This document shows positions 33,163 to 42,091 of a stretch of 64,000 nucleotides of DNA, piece after piece. Both the position numbers and the translations under genes were made by a program. Under the pieces are notes generated by a model. It had not been told where the DNA came from and made no database searches. It was given only the letters and a program-made list of their open reading frames with translations. The stretch comes from Brachybacterium phenoliresistens. Lineage in GTDB: Bacteria > Actinomycetota > Actinomycetes > Actinomycetales > Dermabacteraceae. Every line of letters starts with the position of its first letter. Within the stretch, counting starts at the first letter, position 1. The stretch covers positions 35,500 to 99,499 of the forward strand of contig NZ_KK070000.1 in the NCBI RefSeq assembly GCF_000576425.1, written 5' to 3'.

Positions 33163-33890
33163 CCACGCCTGCGCCTGCTGCCCCCTCCCGCCCGCTCGTC
33201 CTCGTCACCGGTGCCACCCGGGGCATCGGCCGCGCCGTCGCCCAGGAGCTCGCCGCCGATCATGACCTGGTGCTGGGCGGCCGCGACGCCTCGGCCCTCG
33301 CCGAGCTCGCCGCGTCCCTGGAGGAAGCCGGCGGCGCCGCACCGCAGCTGCTGGCCGCCGATCTCACCGACGCCGCGCAGGTCGCCCGCGCCGTCGAGGA
33401 GCTCGGACTGGCTGCGGGGCTGGACGGGGTCGTGCACAGCGCCGGGATCCTCGTCCCCGGGACCGTCGAGGACCTCGCCCCCGAGGACTGGGCGCGCTCC
33501 TTCGCCACCAACGTCACCGCCGTCGCCGAGCTCACGCGGCTGCTGCTGCCCGGGCTGCGGGCACGCCGCGGCACCGTGGTGACCATCAACTCCGGCAGCG
33601 GGTACACGGCAGGGGCCGGCGGCGGGGCCTATGCCGCCTCCAAGTTCGCGCTGCGCGCCCTGACCGACGCGCTGCGCCAGGAGGAGCGTCCCCACGGCGT
33701 GCGGGTGGTCTCCATCCATCCCGGCCGCGTCGACTCCGACATGCAGCGCCAGCTGCGCTCCTTCGAGGACGGCGCCTACGAGGTGGAGAAGTACCTGCGC
33801 CCGGAGTCGGTCGCCGCGACGGTGGGCCTGGCCCTGCGCCTGGGCGAGGATGCCGTCATCGAGTCCCTGAACGTCCGCCCCCGCGGCTGA
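33159..33890 (+). CDS. SDR-family oxidoreductase
   Basis: A 243-residue classical short-chain dehydrogenase. GATRGIG is at 18-24, HSAG replaces the usual NNAG at about 93-96, the catalytic Ser is at about 145, Tyr158 and Lys162 are in YAASK, and IHPGRVDSDM follows. GGRD after beta 2 suggests NADP(H). GGAGG precedes the ATG, which overlaps the amidohydrolase stop, so the two may act on one compound; which one is not evident. Confidence 0.87.
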   Translation: MTTPAPAAPSRPLVLVTGATRGIGRAVAQELAADHDLVLGGRDASALAELAASLEEAGGAAPQLLAADLTDAAQVARAVEELGLAAGLDGVVHSAGILVPGTVEDLAPEDWARSFATNVTAVAELTRLLLPGLRARRGTVVTINSGSGYTAGAGGGAYAASKFALRALTDALRQEERPHGVRVVSIHPGRVDSDMQRQLRSFEDGAYEVEKYLRPESVAATVGLALRLGEDAVIESLNVRPRG

Positions 33891-33896
33891 GGCTCG

Positions 33897-33932
33897 ACGG
33901 GGCCGATGCCCCCTCGCGGGCATCGGCCCCGT
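33897..33932. terminator. Bidirectional terminator between SDR and ppdK
   Basis: ACGGGGCCGATGCCC (33897-33911) pairs perfectly with GGGCATCGGCCCCGT (33918-33932), a 15-bp stem with a 6-base loop, 6 bp past the SDR stop. Its right arm continues into the tandem repeat. Confidence 0.75.
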
Positions 33933-33990
33933 CGCGGGCGCCGGCCCCGTCGCGGGCACCGGCCCCGTCGCGGGCATCGGCCGTGTCGTG
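33908..33990. repeat. 18-bp tandem repeat, 4.6 units
   Basis: Units at 33908, 33926, 33944 and 33962, consensus GCCCCGTCGCGGGCATCG, then a partial unit to about 33990. Each copy repeats the loop and right arm of the terminator at 33897, so alternative stems can form with the single left arm. Confidence 0.85.
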
Positions 33991-34069
33991 CGCCAGGCGG
34001 GGTCGCGGGCCCGGCCCGCCGGTGCGGCCCCGGGCGTCGGCCCGGCCGCCCCGACGGGGCCCGACCGGC

Positions 34070-36775
34070 TCAGTGGTGCAGCTCGAAGGAGTCCTCCAGC
34101 AGCTTCGCCCGCCCGGCCTCGAAGCGCGCCACCGGCACCCGGAACGGGGAGCAGGAGACGTAGTCCAGCCCCACGTGGTGGAAGAAGTGGATGGAGTCGG
34201 GGTCGCCGCCGTGCTCGCCGCACACCCCCAGCGTGAGGTCCGGGCGGGTGGAGCGGCCGCGCTGCGCGCCGATGCGCACCAGCTCCCCGACCCCGTACTG
34301 GTCCAGCGACTCGAAGGGGCTGGTCAGCAGGATGCCGCGGTCCTTGTAGGTGAAGAAGAAGCCGGCCTCCACGTCGTCGCGGGAGAAGCCCCAGGTGGTC
34401 TGGGTGAGGTCGTTGGTGCCGAAGCTGAAGAACTCGGCGACCTCGGCGATCTCGTCGGCCCGCAGCGCCGCCCGCGGCAGCTCGATCATGGTGCCGATCC
34501 GGCAGGCGAGGTCCATGCCCTGCTCGGCGGCCACGTCGTCGCGCACCGCCCGGATCTCGGCGGTGATCTCCCACAGCTCGCGGATCGAGGACACCAGCGG
34601 CACCATGATCTCGATGTGGGGGTCGCCGCCGGCGCGGCGCACCTGGGCCTCCGCCTCGAGGATCGCGCGGGTCTGCATGCCGTACAGCCCCGGGATCGTC
34701 AGCCCCAGGCGCACGCCGCGCAGCCCCAGCATCGGGTTCTGCTCGTGCAGGCGCCGCACGGCCCCCAGCAGGGTCACGTCCCGCTTGGACTTCTTCTTGC
34801 CGGCCGCCTCGCGCTTGGCGACCTTCACGCTGAGCTCGGTGATGTCGGGGAGGAACTCGTGCAGGGGCGGATCCAGCAGGCGGATCGTCGTGGGCAGGGA
34901 GCCCATCGCCTCGAGCAGCCCGACGAAGTCGCCGCGCTGGACCTCGGCGAGCTCGTCCAGCGCCTCCTGGCGCTGCTCCTGGTCGGCGGAGAGGATGAGG
35001 TTCTCCACCAGAACGCGCCGCTCGCCGAGGAACATGTGCTCCGTGCGGGCCAGGCCGATGCCCTGGGCGCCCATCCGGCGCGCCCGGGCGGCGTCCTCGG
35101 CGGTGTCGGCGTTGGCGCGCACCTCGAGGGTGCGCAGGGAATCGGCCACGCCCATCAGGCGGTGCACGGAGCGCACCAGATCGCTCGCGGCCGGATCATC
35201 GGGCGCGAGATCTCCCTCCAGGTACTGGACGACCTCGCTGGGCTCGACGGGAACCTCCCCGAGGTACACCTCGCCGCTGGTCCCGTCGATGGAGATGACA
35301 TCGCCCTCGCGGGCGATCACCTCCCCGCCCATGCGGATCTCCCGGGCCTTCTCGTCGACCTCGAGGGTCTCCGCCCCGCACACGCAGGTCTTGCCCAGCC
35401 CGCGGGCGACCACCGCGGCATGGCTGGTCTTGCCGCCGCGGGAGGTGAGGACCCCGGCGGCGGCCAGCATCCCGGCGAGGTCGTCGGGGTTCGTCTCCCG
35501 GCGCACCAGGATGGTGGCGATCCCGTCGCGGGCCCGCGCGGCCACGCTCGCGGAGTCGAAGGCGACCTGGCCGACGGCCGCGCCGGGGGAGGCGTTGAGC
35601 CCCGTCGTGATCGGCTCCGCGCCGGAGCCCTCGGCGAAGTGAGGGAACATGAGGCGGCTCAGCTGGCCGCCGTCGACGCGGCGCAGCGCCTCCTCCTCGT
35701 CGATCACGCCCTCGTCCACGAGGGTCGTGGCGATGCGGAAGGCCGCCGCGGCGGTGCGCTTTCCGACGCGGGTCTGCAGCATCCACAGCGTCCCGGACTC
35801 GATGGTGAACTCGATGTCGCACAGGTCCTTGTAGTGCGCCTCGAGGGTGTCCATGATCCCGGTGAGCTGCGCGTAGCACTCGGGCAGGACCTGCTCGAGC
35901 TCGGGCAGGGAGCGCGTGTTGCGGATCCCCGCGACGACGTCCTCGCCCTGCGCGTTGACGAGGAAGTCCCCGTACACGCCGAGCTGGCCGGTGGCGGGGT
36001 CCCGGGTGAAGCACACCCCGGTCGCGGAGCGGTCGTCGAGGTTGCCGAAGACCATCGAGCACACGTTCACCGCGGTCCCCAGGTCGTGGCGGATCCGCTC
36101 GGTGTTGCGGTACACCACCGCGCGCGGCGCGTTCCACGAGTCGAACACGGCGCGGATCGAGCGGCGCAGCTGCTCGCGCGGGTCCTGCGGGAACGGCTCG
36201 CCGGTCTCCTCGAGGATGATCTGCTGGAACGCGGCGACCACGCCGGCGAGATCCTCGGCGGTCAGATCCACGTCCGAGGCGACGCCGCGCTGCGCCTTGA
36301 CGCGGTCCATGACCTCCTCGAAGCGCTCCCCGTCGATCTCCTCGACGGTGCGCCCGAACATCTGCAGCAGGCGACGGTACGAATCCTGGGCGAAGCGCTC
36401 CGATCCCGAACGGGCGGCCAGGCCCTGGACGGTCTCGTCGTTCAGGCCCACGTTCAGGACCGTCTCCATCATCCCCGGCATCGACACCTTCGCCCCCGAG
36501 CGCACCGAGACCAGCAGCGGGTCCTCGGGGTCGCCGAACCTCCGCCCCAGGCGCTCCTCGACGTCGGCGAGGGCGGCGGCGACCTGGTCGGCCAGCTCGG
36601 GCGGGTTCTCGCCGTGGGACATGTACCAGCGGCAGGCGTCGGTGGTGATCGTGAACCCGGGCGGCACGGGCAGGCCCAGCCGGGTCATCTCGGCGAGGTT
36701 CGCCCCCTTGCCGCCCAGCAGGTCCTTCTGGTCCTTGGAGCCCTCGCTGAACGGGTACACGTATGTCGCGGTCAT
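34070..36775 (-). CDS. ppdK: Pyruvate, phosphate dikinase
   Basis: A 901-residue enzyme interconverting pyruvate, ATP and phosphate with PEP, AMP and pyrophosphate. The N-terminal ATP-grasp domain opens GGKGANLAEM (21-30). The swivelling domain has GGKTSHAAVVAR with the phospho-His at 452. The C-terminal PEP/pyruvate barrel shows RTEHMF, FGTNDLTQTTWG and the catalytic GVCGEHGGDP near the end. Length and all three domains are complete. No PpdK regulatory protein gene is adjacent. The enzyme gives an alternative PEP/pyruvate route alongside aldolase-dependent glycolysis. Confidence 0.96.
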   Translation of the reverse strand: MTATYVYPFSEGSKDQKDLLGGKGANLAEMTRLGLPVPPGFTITTDACRWYMSHGENPPELADQVAAALADVEERLGRRFGDPEDPLLVSVRSGAKVSMPGMMETVLNVGLNDETVQGLAARSGSERFAQDSYRRLLQMFGRTVEEIDGERFEEVMDRVKAQRGVASDVDLTAEDLAGVVAAFQQIILEETGEPFPQDPREQLRRSIRAVFDSWNAPRAVVYRNTERIRHDLGTAVNVCSMVFGNLDDRSATGVCFTRDPATGQLGVYGDFLVNAQGEDVVAGIRNTRSLPELEQVLPECYAQLTGIMDTLEAHYKDLCDIEFTIESGTLWMLQTRVGKRTAAAAFRIATTLVDEGVIDEEEALRRVDGGQLSRLMFPHFAEGSGAEPITTGLNASPGAAVGQVAFDSASVAARARDGIATILVRRETNPDDLAGMLAAAGVLTSRGGKTSHAAVVARGLGKTCVCGAETLEVDEKAREIRMGGEVIAREGDVISIDGTSGEVYLGEVPVEPSEVVQYLEGDLAPDDPAASDLVRSVHRLMGVADSLRTLEVRANADTAEDAARARRMGAQGIGLARTEHMFLGERRVLVENLILSADQEQRQEALDELAEVQRGDFVGLLEAMGSLPTTIRLLDPPLHEFLPDITELSVKVAKREAAGKKKSKRDVTLLGAVRRLHEQNPMLGLRGVRLGLTIPGLYGMQTRAILEAEAQVRRAGGDPHIEIMVPLVSSIRELWEITAEIRAVRDDVAAEQGMDLACRIGTMIELPRAALRADEIAEVAEFFSFGTNDLTQTTWGFSRDDVEAGFFFTYKDRGILLTSPFESLDQYGVGELVRIGAQRGRSTRPDLTLGVCGEHGGDPDSIHFFHHVGLDYVSCSPFRVPVARFEAGRAKLLEDSFELHH

Positions 36776-36873
36776 CGTCGCTGGTGCCTTCCACGCTGCT
36801 CCCGATCGGGAGACCTGACCGGGGGCCGCGGCGTGTGGCCGGAACCCCGGGGCGCGTCCTTGCGCCTGGGGCC

Positions 36874-36879
36874 ACTGTA
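36874..36879 (-). promoter_or_regulatory. -10 element of ppdK
   Basis: TACAGT on the minus strand; predicted start near 36867 and a leader of about 90 nt. The rest of the 260-bp gap to 37035 shows no gene. Confidence 0.4.
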
Positions 36880-37035
36880 GGAGCGCGGACAGCGCGCGGC
36901 CAGGCTCGCGGCGAGGGGTCCGACCGGGCGTCCCCGGAGGCGCCGGATCCCGGCCGGGCAAGCGCTGGACCGGTCAGGTTCCGCCGTCGGGCGAGCACAG
37001 GCCGCTGCCGCTCGCGCTCGCGGCGGCGTCCGGTC

Positions 37036-37743
37036 TCAGGCGATGGGCGGTGGGGCTGCGCGGTTCAGCGCGGCGGGGCCGGAGACGGTCGGGTCGCCGA
37101 GGATCCGGAAGCGCCAGGGGAAGCGCACCGGGTCGCTCGCCTCGGTGCGCAGGCCGATCCGCGGCCCGGTCGCCACGACGGGGGCTGGCAGCGCCGGGTC
37201 CCGGGGGAGGACGCGCAGCGGGCCGGCGCACAGGTCCAGGCCGTCGTCCTCCCAGGTGACGCCGCAGGCGACCGTCGCACGACCGGGCCCCTGGGCGAGG
37301 TCCCGGTCGCGGCGGGTGACGCCGCGGGCGCTGCGGCGCTCGCGGGCGAGATCCGCCCCCTCGACGATCTCGCCGGCGCGGATCAGGCACCCGGTGGCGA
37401 CCCCCTCCGCATCGGCGACGATGTTCATGCACACGTGCAGCCCCATGTGCCGGTAGACGTACAGGTGCCCGGGAGGGCCGAACATGGTGGCGTTGCGGGC
37501 GCTGCGGCCCCGGAAGGCGTGGGATCCGGGATCGACGGCCCCGCAGTACGCCTCGACCTCGGTGATGCGCAGGCGCACGCCCCGCCCGGCGAGCTCGCAG
37601 CCCAGCAGCAGCGGGGCGAGGTCGAGGACGGGGCGGTCGAAGAACTCCCGCGGCAGCGGGGTGCGTGCGGCCGGCCCGGCGGGGACGGGCGTCGAGCCGT
37701 GCCCGGCGGAGCCGGCCCGGTCGTCGGAGGGGGAGGAGCTCAC
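37036..37743 (-). CDS. mpg: 3-methyladenine DNA glycosylase (AAG/Mpg family)
   Basis: 235 residues, removing alkylated purines from DNA. ITEVEAYCGAVDPGSHAFRG (about 59-78) is the AAG signature with the catalytic Glu; NATMFGPPGHLYVYRHMGLH continues the active site, and LAQGPGRAT (about 150) is the conserved Gln-Gly-Pro motif. The first ~30 residues are a non-conserved extension. The GTG start overlaps the csoR stop by 4 bases, making it the third gene of purB-csoR-mpg. Confidence 0.92.
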   Translation of the reverse strand: MSSSPSDDRAGSAGHGSTPVPAGPAARTPLPREFFDRPVLDLAPLLLGCELAGRGVRLRITEVEAYCGAVDPGSHAFRGRSARNATMFGPPGHLYVYRHMGLHVCMNIVADAEGVATGCLIRAGEIVEGADLARERRSARGVTRRDRDLAQGPGRATVACGVTWEDDGLDLCAGPLRVLPRDPALPAPVVATGPRIGLRTEASDPVRFPWRFRILGDPTVSGPAALNRAAPPPIA

Positions 37744-38138
37744 TTCAGCAGCCGCTTCACGGCCGCCATCACCTCGTCCATCTTGGCGTCGATGACGGCA
37801 GGGTCTCCGGAGCGGGCGGCGTCGTGGACGCAGTGGTGGATGTGGTCGTCCACCAGCCCGGTGGCGACGGACTCGAGGGCCTTCTGCACGGCGGAGACCT
37901 GGGTGAGGACGTCGATGCAGTACACGTCCTCCTCGATCATCCGCTGCAGCCCGCGGACCTGGCCCTCGACCCGCTTGAGCCGGCGCAGGTAGGCCGGCTT
38001 GTCGTCGTGGTAGCCGTGGGCGTCCTTGCAGGAGCAGGGATCCGCCGCGGTCAGCGCGTCCGTCGCGGCATGGGGCGCGGCGGACGCGTCCCCGGCCTCG
38101 GCGGTCGCATCCACGGCGGGCCGATGGGCCTCGGTCAT
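37740..38138 (-). CDS. csoR: CsoR-type copper-sensing repressor
   Basis: 132 residues. The helical DUF156 core starts at AYLRRLKRVEGQVRGLQRM. The copper ligands have exactly the CsoR spacing: Cys in VYCIDVL, then His 25 residues later and Cys 4 after that (HIHHCVHD). This separates it from nickel (RcnR) and formaldehyde (FrmR) types. A 45-residue N-terminal extension contains CSCKDAHGYHDD, further potential metal ligands. It sits between purB and mpg with ATGA/GTGA overlaps, away from any copA or copZ in view; a CopD-CtaG gene is 20 kb away. Confidence 0.88.
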   Translation of the reverse strand: MTEAHRPAVDATAEAGDASAAPHAATDALTAADPCSCKDAHGYHDDKPAYLRRLKRVEGQVRGLQRMIEEDVYCIDVLTQVSAVQKALESVATGLVDDHIHHCVHDAARSGDPAVIDAKMDEVMAAVKRLLK

Positions 38139-39562
38139 GACGGGTCCTCGCCGGAGGCGTCGTCGAGGTGTCCCACCAGGCGCGGCCCGTAGCCGACGTA
38201 GGTCGCCGGGCTCAGCGCGAGCAGGCGCGCCTCCTCCTCCGCGGGCAGGCCCAGGGTCCCGATGAACTCGCGCATGCCCTCGCCGGTGACGCGCTGGCCG
38301 CGGGTGAGGTCCTTGAGGCGCTCGTAGGGGTTGTCCATGCCCTCGGCGCCCTGCACGCCCAGGGTGCGCATGACGGACTGGACGGCCTCGCCGAGCACCT
38401 CCCAGTTGGCGTCGAGGTCCGCGGCCATCGCCTCGGCGTCCACGTCCAGGCCCGCGAGGCCCTTGCGGAGGTTCGCGATCGCCAGCAGCGAATGGCCGAT
38501 GGCGGGGCCGACGTTGCGCTGGGTGGTGGAGTCGGTGAGATCGCGCTGCAGGCGGGAGGTGACCAGGGTCTGGCCGAGCACGTCCAGCAGGGCGCCGGAG
38601 ATCTCGAGGTTCGCCTCGGCGTTCTCGAAGCGGATCGGGTTGACCTTGTGGGGCATCGTCGAGGAGCCGGTGCCGCCCTGCGCCGACAGCCGCTGGCGGA
38701 AGTAGCCCATCGAGATGTAGGTCCACACGTCGGTGGCCAGGTTGTGCAGGATGCGCCCGGCGCGGGCCACGTCGGCGTACAGCTCCGCCTGCCAGTCGTG
38801 GGACTCGATCTGCGTGGTCAGCGGGTTCCAGGTCAGGCCCAGGTGCTCGACGAAGGTGCGCGAGACCTCCTCCCAGTCGGTTCCGGGCACGGAGACCGAA
38901 TGCGCCGCGAACGTGCCGGTGGCCCCGTTGATCTTGCCGAGGATCTCGTCGGCCGCGATGCGCCGTGCCTGGCGCCCCAGGCGGTGGGCGAAGACCGCGA
39001 GCTCCTTGCCCAGGGTGGTGGGGGTGGCGGGCTGGCCGTGGGTGCGCGAGAGCATCGGCACCTCGGCGGTCTCGCGGGCGAGGGCGGCGAGGTCGTCGAT
39101 GACGCCCTGCAGGGCGGGCAGCCACACCTGCTCGATCGCGCCCTTGACCATGAGGGCGTAGGACAGGTTGTTGACGTCCTCGCTGGTGCAGTAGATGTGC
39201 ACGATCTCCGCGAGGGGCTCGAGGGAGGTCCCGGCGAGACGGCGCTTGATGTAGTACTCGACGGCCTTGACATCGTGCACGGTCTCGCGCTCGATCTCGG
39301 CGTGCTCGGCGATGCCCTCGGCGCCGAAGTCCTCCGGGATGGCGCGCAGCAGGGCGCGCTCGTCCTCGGTGAGGGTGCGCAGGCCCGGGATGGCGCCGTT
39401 GTCGAGGAGGTGGATGACCCACTCGACCTCGACGATGATCCGGCAGCGGTTCAGGGCGGCTTCGGAGAGGTGATCGACGAGCGGGGCGACCTGGGCGCGG
39501 TACCGGCCGTCCAGCGGGGTGAGCGCGATCGGCGGGGTGAGGTCGGCGAAGGTATGGGCCAT
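38135..39562 (-). CDS. purB: Adenylosuccinate lyase
   Basis: A 475-residue enzyme of purine synthesis that releases fumarate from SAICAR and adenylosuccinate. The fumarase/aspartase-superfamily signature GSSTMPHKVNP is intact, SRTHGQPATPTTLGKE carries the catalytic His, and TSEDVNNLSYALM is typical of PurB. Start 39562 (Met-Ala-His-Thr-Phe) has AACAAT seven bases upstream, the leaderless pattern; ATG 39571, three codons earlier, follows GGGGGTGATGG and is a fair alternative. First gene of purB-csoR-mpg. Confidence 0.95.
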   Translation of the reverse strand: MAHTFADLTPPIALTPLDGRYRAQVAPLVDHLSEAALNRCRIIVEVEWVIHLLDNGAIPGLRTLTEDERALLRAIPEDFGAEGIAEHAEIERETVHDVKAVEYYIKRRLAGTSLEPLAEIVHIYCTSEDVNNLSYALMVKGAIEQVWLPALQGVIDDLAALARETAEVPMLSRTHGQPATPTTLGKELAVFAHRLGRQARRIAADEILGKINGATGTFAAHSVSVPGTDWEEVSRTFVEHLGLTWNPLTTQIESHDWQAELYADVARAGRILHNLATDVWTYISMGYFRQRLSAQGGTGSSTMPHKVNPIRFENAEANLEISGALLDVLGQTLVTSRLQRDLTDSTTQRNVGPAIGHSLLAIANLRKGLAGLDVDAEAMAADLDANWEVLGEAVQSVMRTLGVQGAEGMDNPYERLKDLTRGQRVTGEGMREFIGTLGLPAEEEARLLALSPATYVGYGPRLVGHLDDASGEDPS

Positions 39563-39612
39563 GGGGCCCATTGTTCCATCACCCCCGGGGCGCGGGGGAG
39601 CGGGGTCCGTCA

Positions 39613-39673
39613 CGGGCCGATGCGCTCCGTCCGGCTCCGGGCCGATGCCCCGCGCCCGACCCCGGGCCGATGC
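39613..39673. repeat. 25-bp-period repeat between amylosucrase and purB
   Basis: CGGGCCGATGC occurs at 39613, 39638 and 39663, each 25 bp apart with diverged spacers. The last copy abuts the amylosucrase stop at 39676. The same GGGCCGATGC core occurs in the terminator arm at 33901. Confidence 0.65.
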
Positions 39674-39675
39674 GC

Positions 39676-41574
39676 TCAGCCGCGCGGCCGCACCTCCAGC
39701 CACAGCACGCCGTGCGCGGGGATCGCCGCGCCCTCGCGCAGATCGACCTCGACATCGGCGATGAGCTCGCGGGCCTGCGGATCGAGGCCGGACAGCGTCA
39801 CCGGGTCCACGTGGACGCCCTCGTCGCCGACGTTCGCGAGCACCAGGATGCTCGTGACCTCGCCGGGGCGCTGGAAGCCGATGACGCAGCGGTGGGGGAC
39901 GTGGAAGGGGACGAGGTCGTTCCCGGCCAGCTGCGGGGCGTCGCGGCGGACGGCGAGCAGGCGCCGCAGCCGCTGGTGGACGCGCCCGGCGACGGTGCGC
40001 TCGTCCTCGCGCACCGCATAGGCCTCAGCGGGGCGGTGCGGGCGGCCCACCCAGCGGCTATCCTCCGCCTCGGCGGGACGGTTGCGGTAGCCGTAGTCGT
40101 TCATCTGCGCGACCTCGTCGCCGAGGTAGATCAACGGGATCCCGCCGGTGGACAGGGCGATCGCATGGGCCAGGACGACGCGGTCCTCCCCGCCGGCGTC
40201 GCCCTTCTCGATCCCCGCGAGGGACGCAGTGGTGCCGGCGACGCGGGCGTCGCCGGTGCGGGGGTTCTCCTGGAACGCGGCCCCGCGCGCGAAGCTGCCC
40301 ACCGTGCGGCCCACGTAGAAGTCGTTGAGGAAGCGCCGGTGCGCATAGCCGTCGATGCCGAGCTCGGCGGCGTCCTCGTCGGCGAAGGTCCAGCCGATGT
40401 CGTCATGGCTGCGCACATAGTTCACCCAGGCCGTGCCGGCGGGCAGGGCGTGGCGCCGCTCGAGGGCCTGGTTCAGCAGCCGCGCATCGCGGGTGGCGAG
40501 GGCCTCCCAGGTCAGCGCCATCTGCAGCGGGTTGTAGGAGATCTGGCATTCGCCGGGGGAGATGTACTCGATCACCTCGTCGGGGTGGACGATCGCCTCG
40601 GACTTGAACAGCAGGCTGGGCGCGGCGATGCGCAGCACCGCGTTGAAGGCCTGCAGCAGCAGGTGCGCCTCGGGGAGGGATTCGCACGCGGTGCCCAGGC
40701 GCTTCCAGATGAAGGCGACGGCGTCCATGCGCAGCACCTCGACGCCCTGCGCGGCGAGGAACAGCATCTCCCCGGCCATGGCGCGGAACACCGCCGGGTT
40801 CGCGTAGTTCAGGTCCCACTGGAAGTGGTAGAAGGTCGACCAGATCCAGCGGTCGTCCTCGAGCTGCACGAAGGAGCCGCGGTGGTCGTCGGGGAAGATC
40901 TCGCGCGTGGTGCGCTCGTAGGCGTCGGGCATCGCCCGGTCCTCGAAGATGAGGTAGAAGTCCTCGTGCTCCGGGTCGCCGGCCACCGCCTTGCGGGCCC
41001 ATTCGTGCTCGTCGCTGGTGTGGTTGAAGATGAAGTCGACCACCAGGGAGATGCCGGCCTCGCGCAGGGCCGCGGCGAGCTCGGCGAGGTCCTCCATGGT
41101 GCCCAGCCGCGGGTCGACCTGCCGGTAGCTGCTCACGGCGTAGCCGCCGTCGTTGTTGCCCTCGGGCGCCGCGAACAGGGGCATCAGGTGCAGGTAGGTC
41201 AGCCCCAGCTCCTGGAAATAGCCGATGTGCTCGTGCATGCCGCGCAGCGTCCCGGCGTAGCGGTCGACGTAGCAGACCCCGCCGAGCATCCGCGCGGAGG
41301 TGAACCAGTCCGGATCCTCTGCGCGCGCCGCGTCCAGGGCCTTCAGCGGCGCGGGCCGCTGCTGCCAGGACTCGGCGGCCAGGACGAGGACCTCGTCCAG
41401 GGCGTCCTGCCAGTCCTCCCGCTCGCCGTAGATCCGCTGGAACAGGCCGTGCAGGGTGGGCAGGTGCTCCGAGAAGCGGGCGGCGAAGTCCGCATCGAAC
41501 GGGCCGGTGCGCGCCTGGACGCGGGCGCGGACGGCGTGCGGATCCAGGGCGGGGTGCGCGGCGTGCGGAGTCAC
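39676..41574 (-). CDS. Amylosucrase-like GH13 glycoside hydrolase
   Basis: A 632-residue enzyme of glycoside hydrolase family 13, subfamily 4, which typically transfers glucose from sucrose onto an alpha-1,4-glucan. The catalytic trio is in place: Asp284 in RMDAVAFIWK (nucleophile), Glu326 in KSEAIV (acid/base) and Asp391 in SHDDIGW. VVDFIFNHTS and the N-terminal helical domain (about 10-95) also fit amylosucrase, as does the length. No signal peptide. The GTG at 41574 was chosen because TACCCT lies exactly six bases before it; the GTG at 41580 directly abuts the -10. Stands alone; no sucrose transporter nearby. Confidence 0.88.
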   Translation of the reverse strand: MTPHAAHPALDPHAVRARVQARTGPFDADFAARFSEHLPTLHGLFQRIYGEREDWQDALDEVLVLAAESWQQRPAPLKALDAARAEDPDWFTSARMLGGVCYVDRYAGTLRGMHEHIGYFQELGLTYLHLMPLFAAPEGNNDGGYAVSSYRQVDPRLGTMEDLAELAAALREAGISLVVDFIFNHTSDEHEWARKAVAGDPEHEDFYLIFEDRAMPDAYERTTREIFPDDHRGSFVQLEDDRWIWSTFYHFQWDLNYANPAVFRAMAGEMLFLAAQGVEVLRMDAVAFIWKRLGTACESLPEAHLLLQAFNAVLRIAAPSLLFKSEAIVHPDEVIEYISPGECQISYNPLQMALTWEALATRDARLLNQALERRHALPAGTAWVNYVRSHDDIGWTFADEDAAELGIDGYAHRRFLNDFYVGRTVGSFARGAAFQENPRTGDARVAGTTASLAGIEKGDAGGEDRVVLAHAIALSTGGIPLIYLGDEVAQMNDYGYRNRPAEAEDSRWVGRPHRPAEAYAVREDERTVAGRVHQRLRRLLAVRRDAPQLAGNDLVPFHVPHRCVIGFQRPGEVTSILVLANVGDEGVHVDPVTLSGLDPQARELIADVEVDLREGAAIPAHGVLWLEVRPRG

Positions 41575-41580
41575 GCCCAC

Positions 41581-41586
41581 AGGGTA
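41581..41586 (-). promoter_or_regulatory. -10 element, leaderless start of amylosucrase gene
   Basis: TACCCT on the minus strand, 6 bases before GTG 41574. Confidence 0.55.
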
Positions 41587-41622
41587 CGGCGCACCCGGAG
41601 CGGGAGGACGGGATCGGGCGGA

Positions 41623-42021
41623 TCAGTCCTCGGCGCGGTCCCGGTCGCCGACCCCGATCACGGCCTCGACGATCGCGCCGAGAATGCCGATGAGGATTCC
41701 GGCGAGCAGCGCCCACCAGAACGTGTCGAAGGTGAGGGTGAGGCCGAACAGCCCCGACACCCAGCTGGTCAGCAGCAGCATCAGCGTGTTGACGACCAGC
41801 TGGAACAGGCCCAGCGTGACGCAGGTGATGGGCATGGCCAGCAGCGAGGCGACCGGCTTGACGATCGCGTCCACCAGCGCGAACACGAGGGCGATGGCGA
41901 GGATGGTGAGGACCTGGGTGAGGGCCGTGGCGTCCCCGTCGCCCAGGTGCATCCCCGGCAGGATCAGGGCGGTGACCCACAGGGCCCCGGCGGTGACGAT
42001 GAGGTGCACGAGGAATCTCAT
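41623..42021 (-). CDS. Phage-holin-family (holin 4) membrane protein
   Basis: 132 residues with four hydrophobic helices. LVDAIVKPVASLLAMPITCVTLG (about 50-72) is the diagnostic stretch of the 'phage holin family 4, superfamily IV' membrane proteins, which despite the name are chromosomal in actinobacteria and cyanobacteria and of unknown role. Nothing phage-like surrounds it. ATG 42021 follows GGATGGGGG; TTGGAT six bases upstream may be a weak leaderless -10. Confidence 0.83.
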   Translation of the reverse strand: MRFLVHLIVTAGALWVTALILPGMHLGDGDATALTQVLTILAIALVFALVDAIVKPVASLLAMPITCVTLGLFQLVVNTLMLLLTSWVSGLFGLTLTFDTFWWALLAGILIGILGAIVEAVIGVGDRDRAED

Positions 42022-42091
42022 GCCCCCATCCAAGCACCTCGGGGCCCGGATCACAGCCTGATATGCGGCCCGGTCCCGGCCCGGTGCGCCC

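Noticed and set aside
33908..33990. CRISPR-like array
   Set aside because: The 18-bp units are contiguous with no spacers, and there are no cas genes; it is a plain tandem repeat.
33983..36880. A plus-strand frame of 965 codons opposite ppdK
   Set aside because: ppdK on the minus strand has the complete motif set. The antisense translation is low-complexity (Gly, Asp, Val, His rich) and has no recognisable family.
41623..42021. Phage remnant suggested by the 'holin' family name
   Set aside because: This holin-4 family is chromosomal in actinobacteria, and no other phage gene, integrase or attachment site is nearby.
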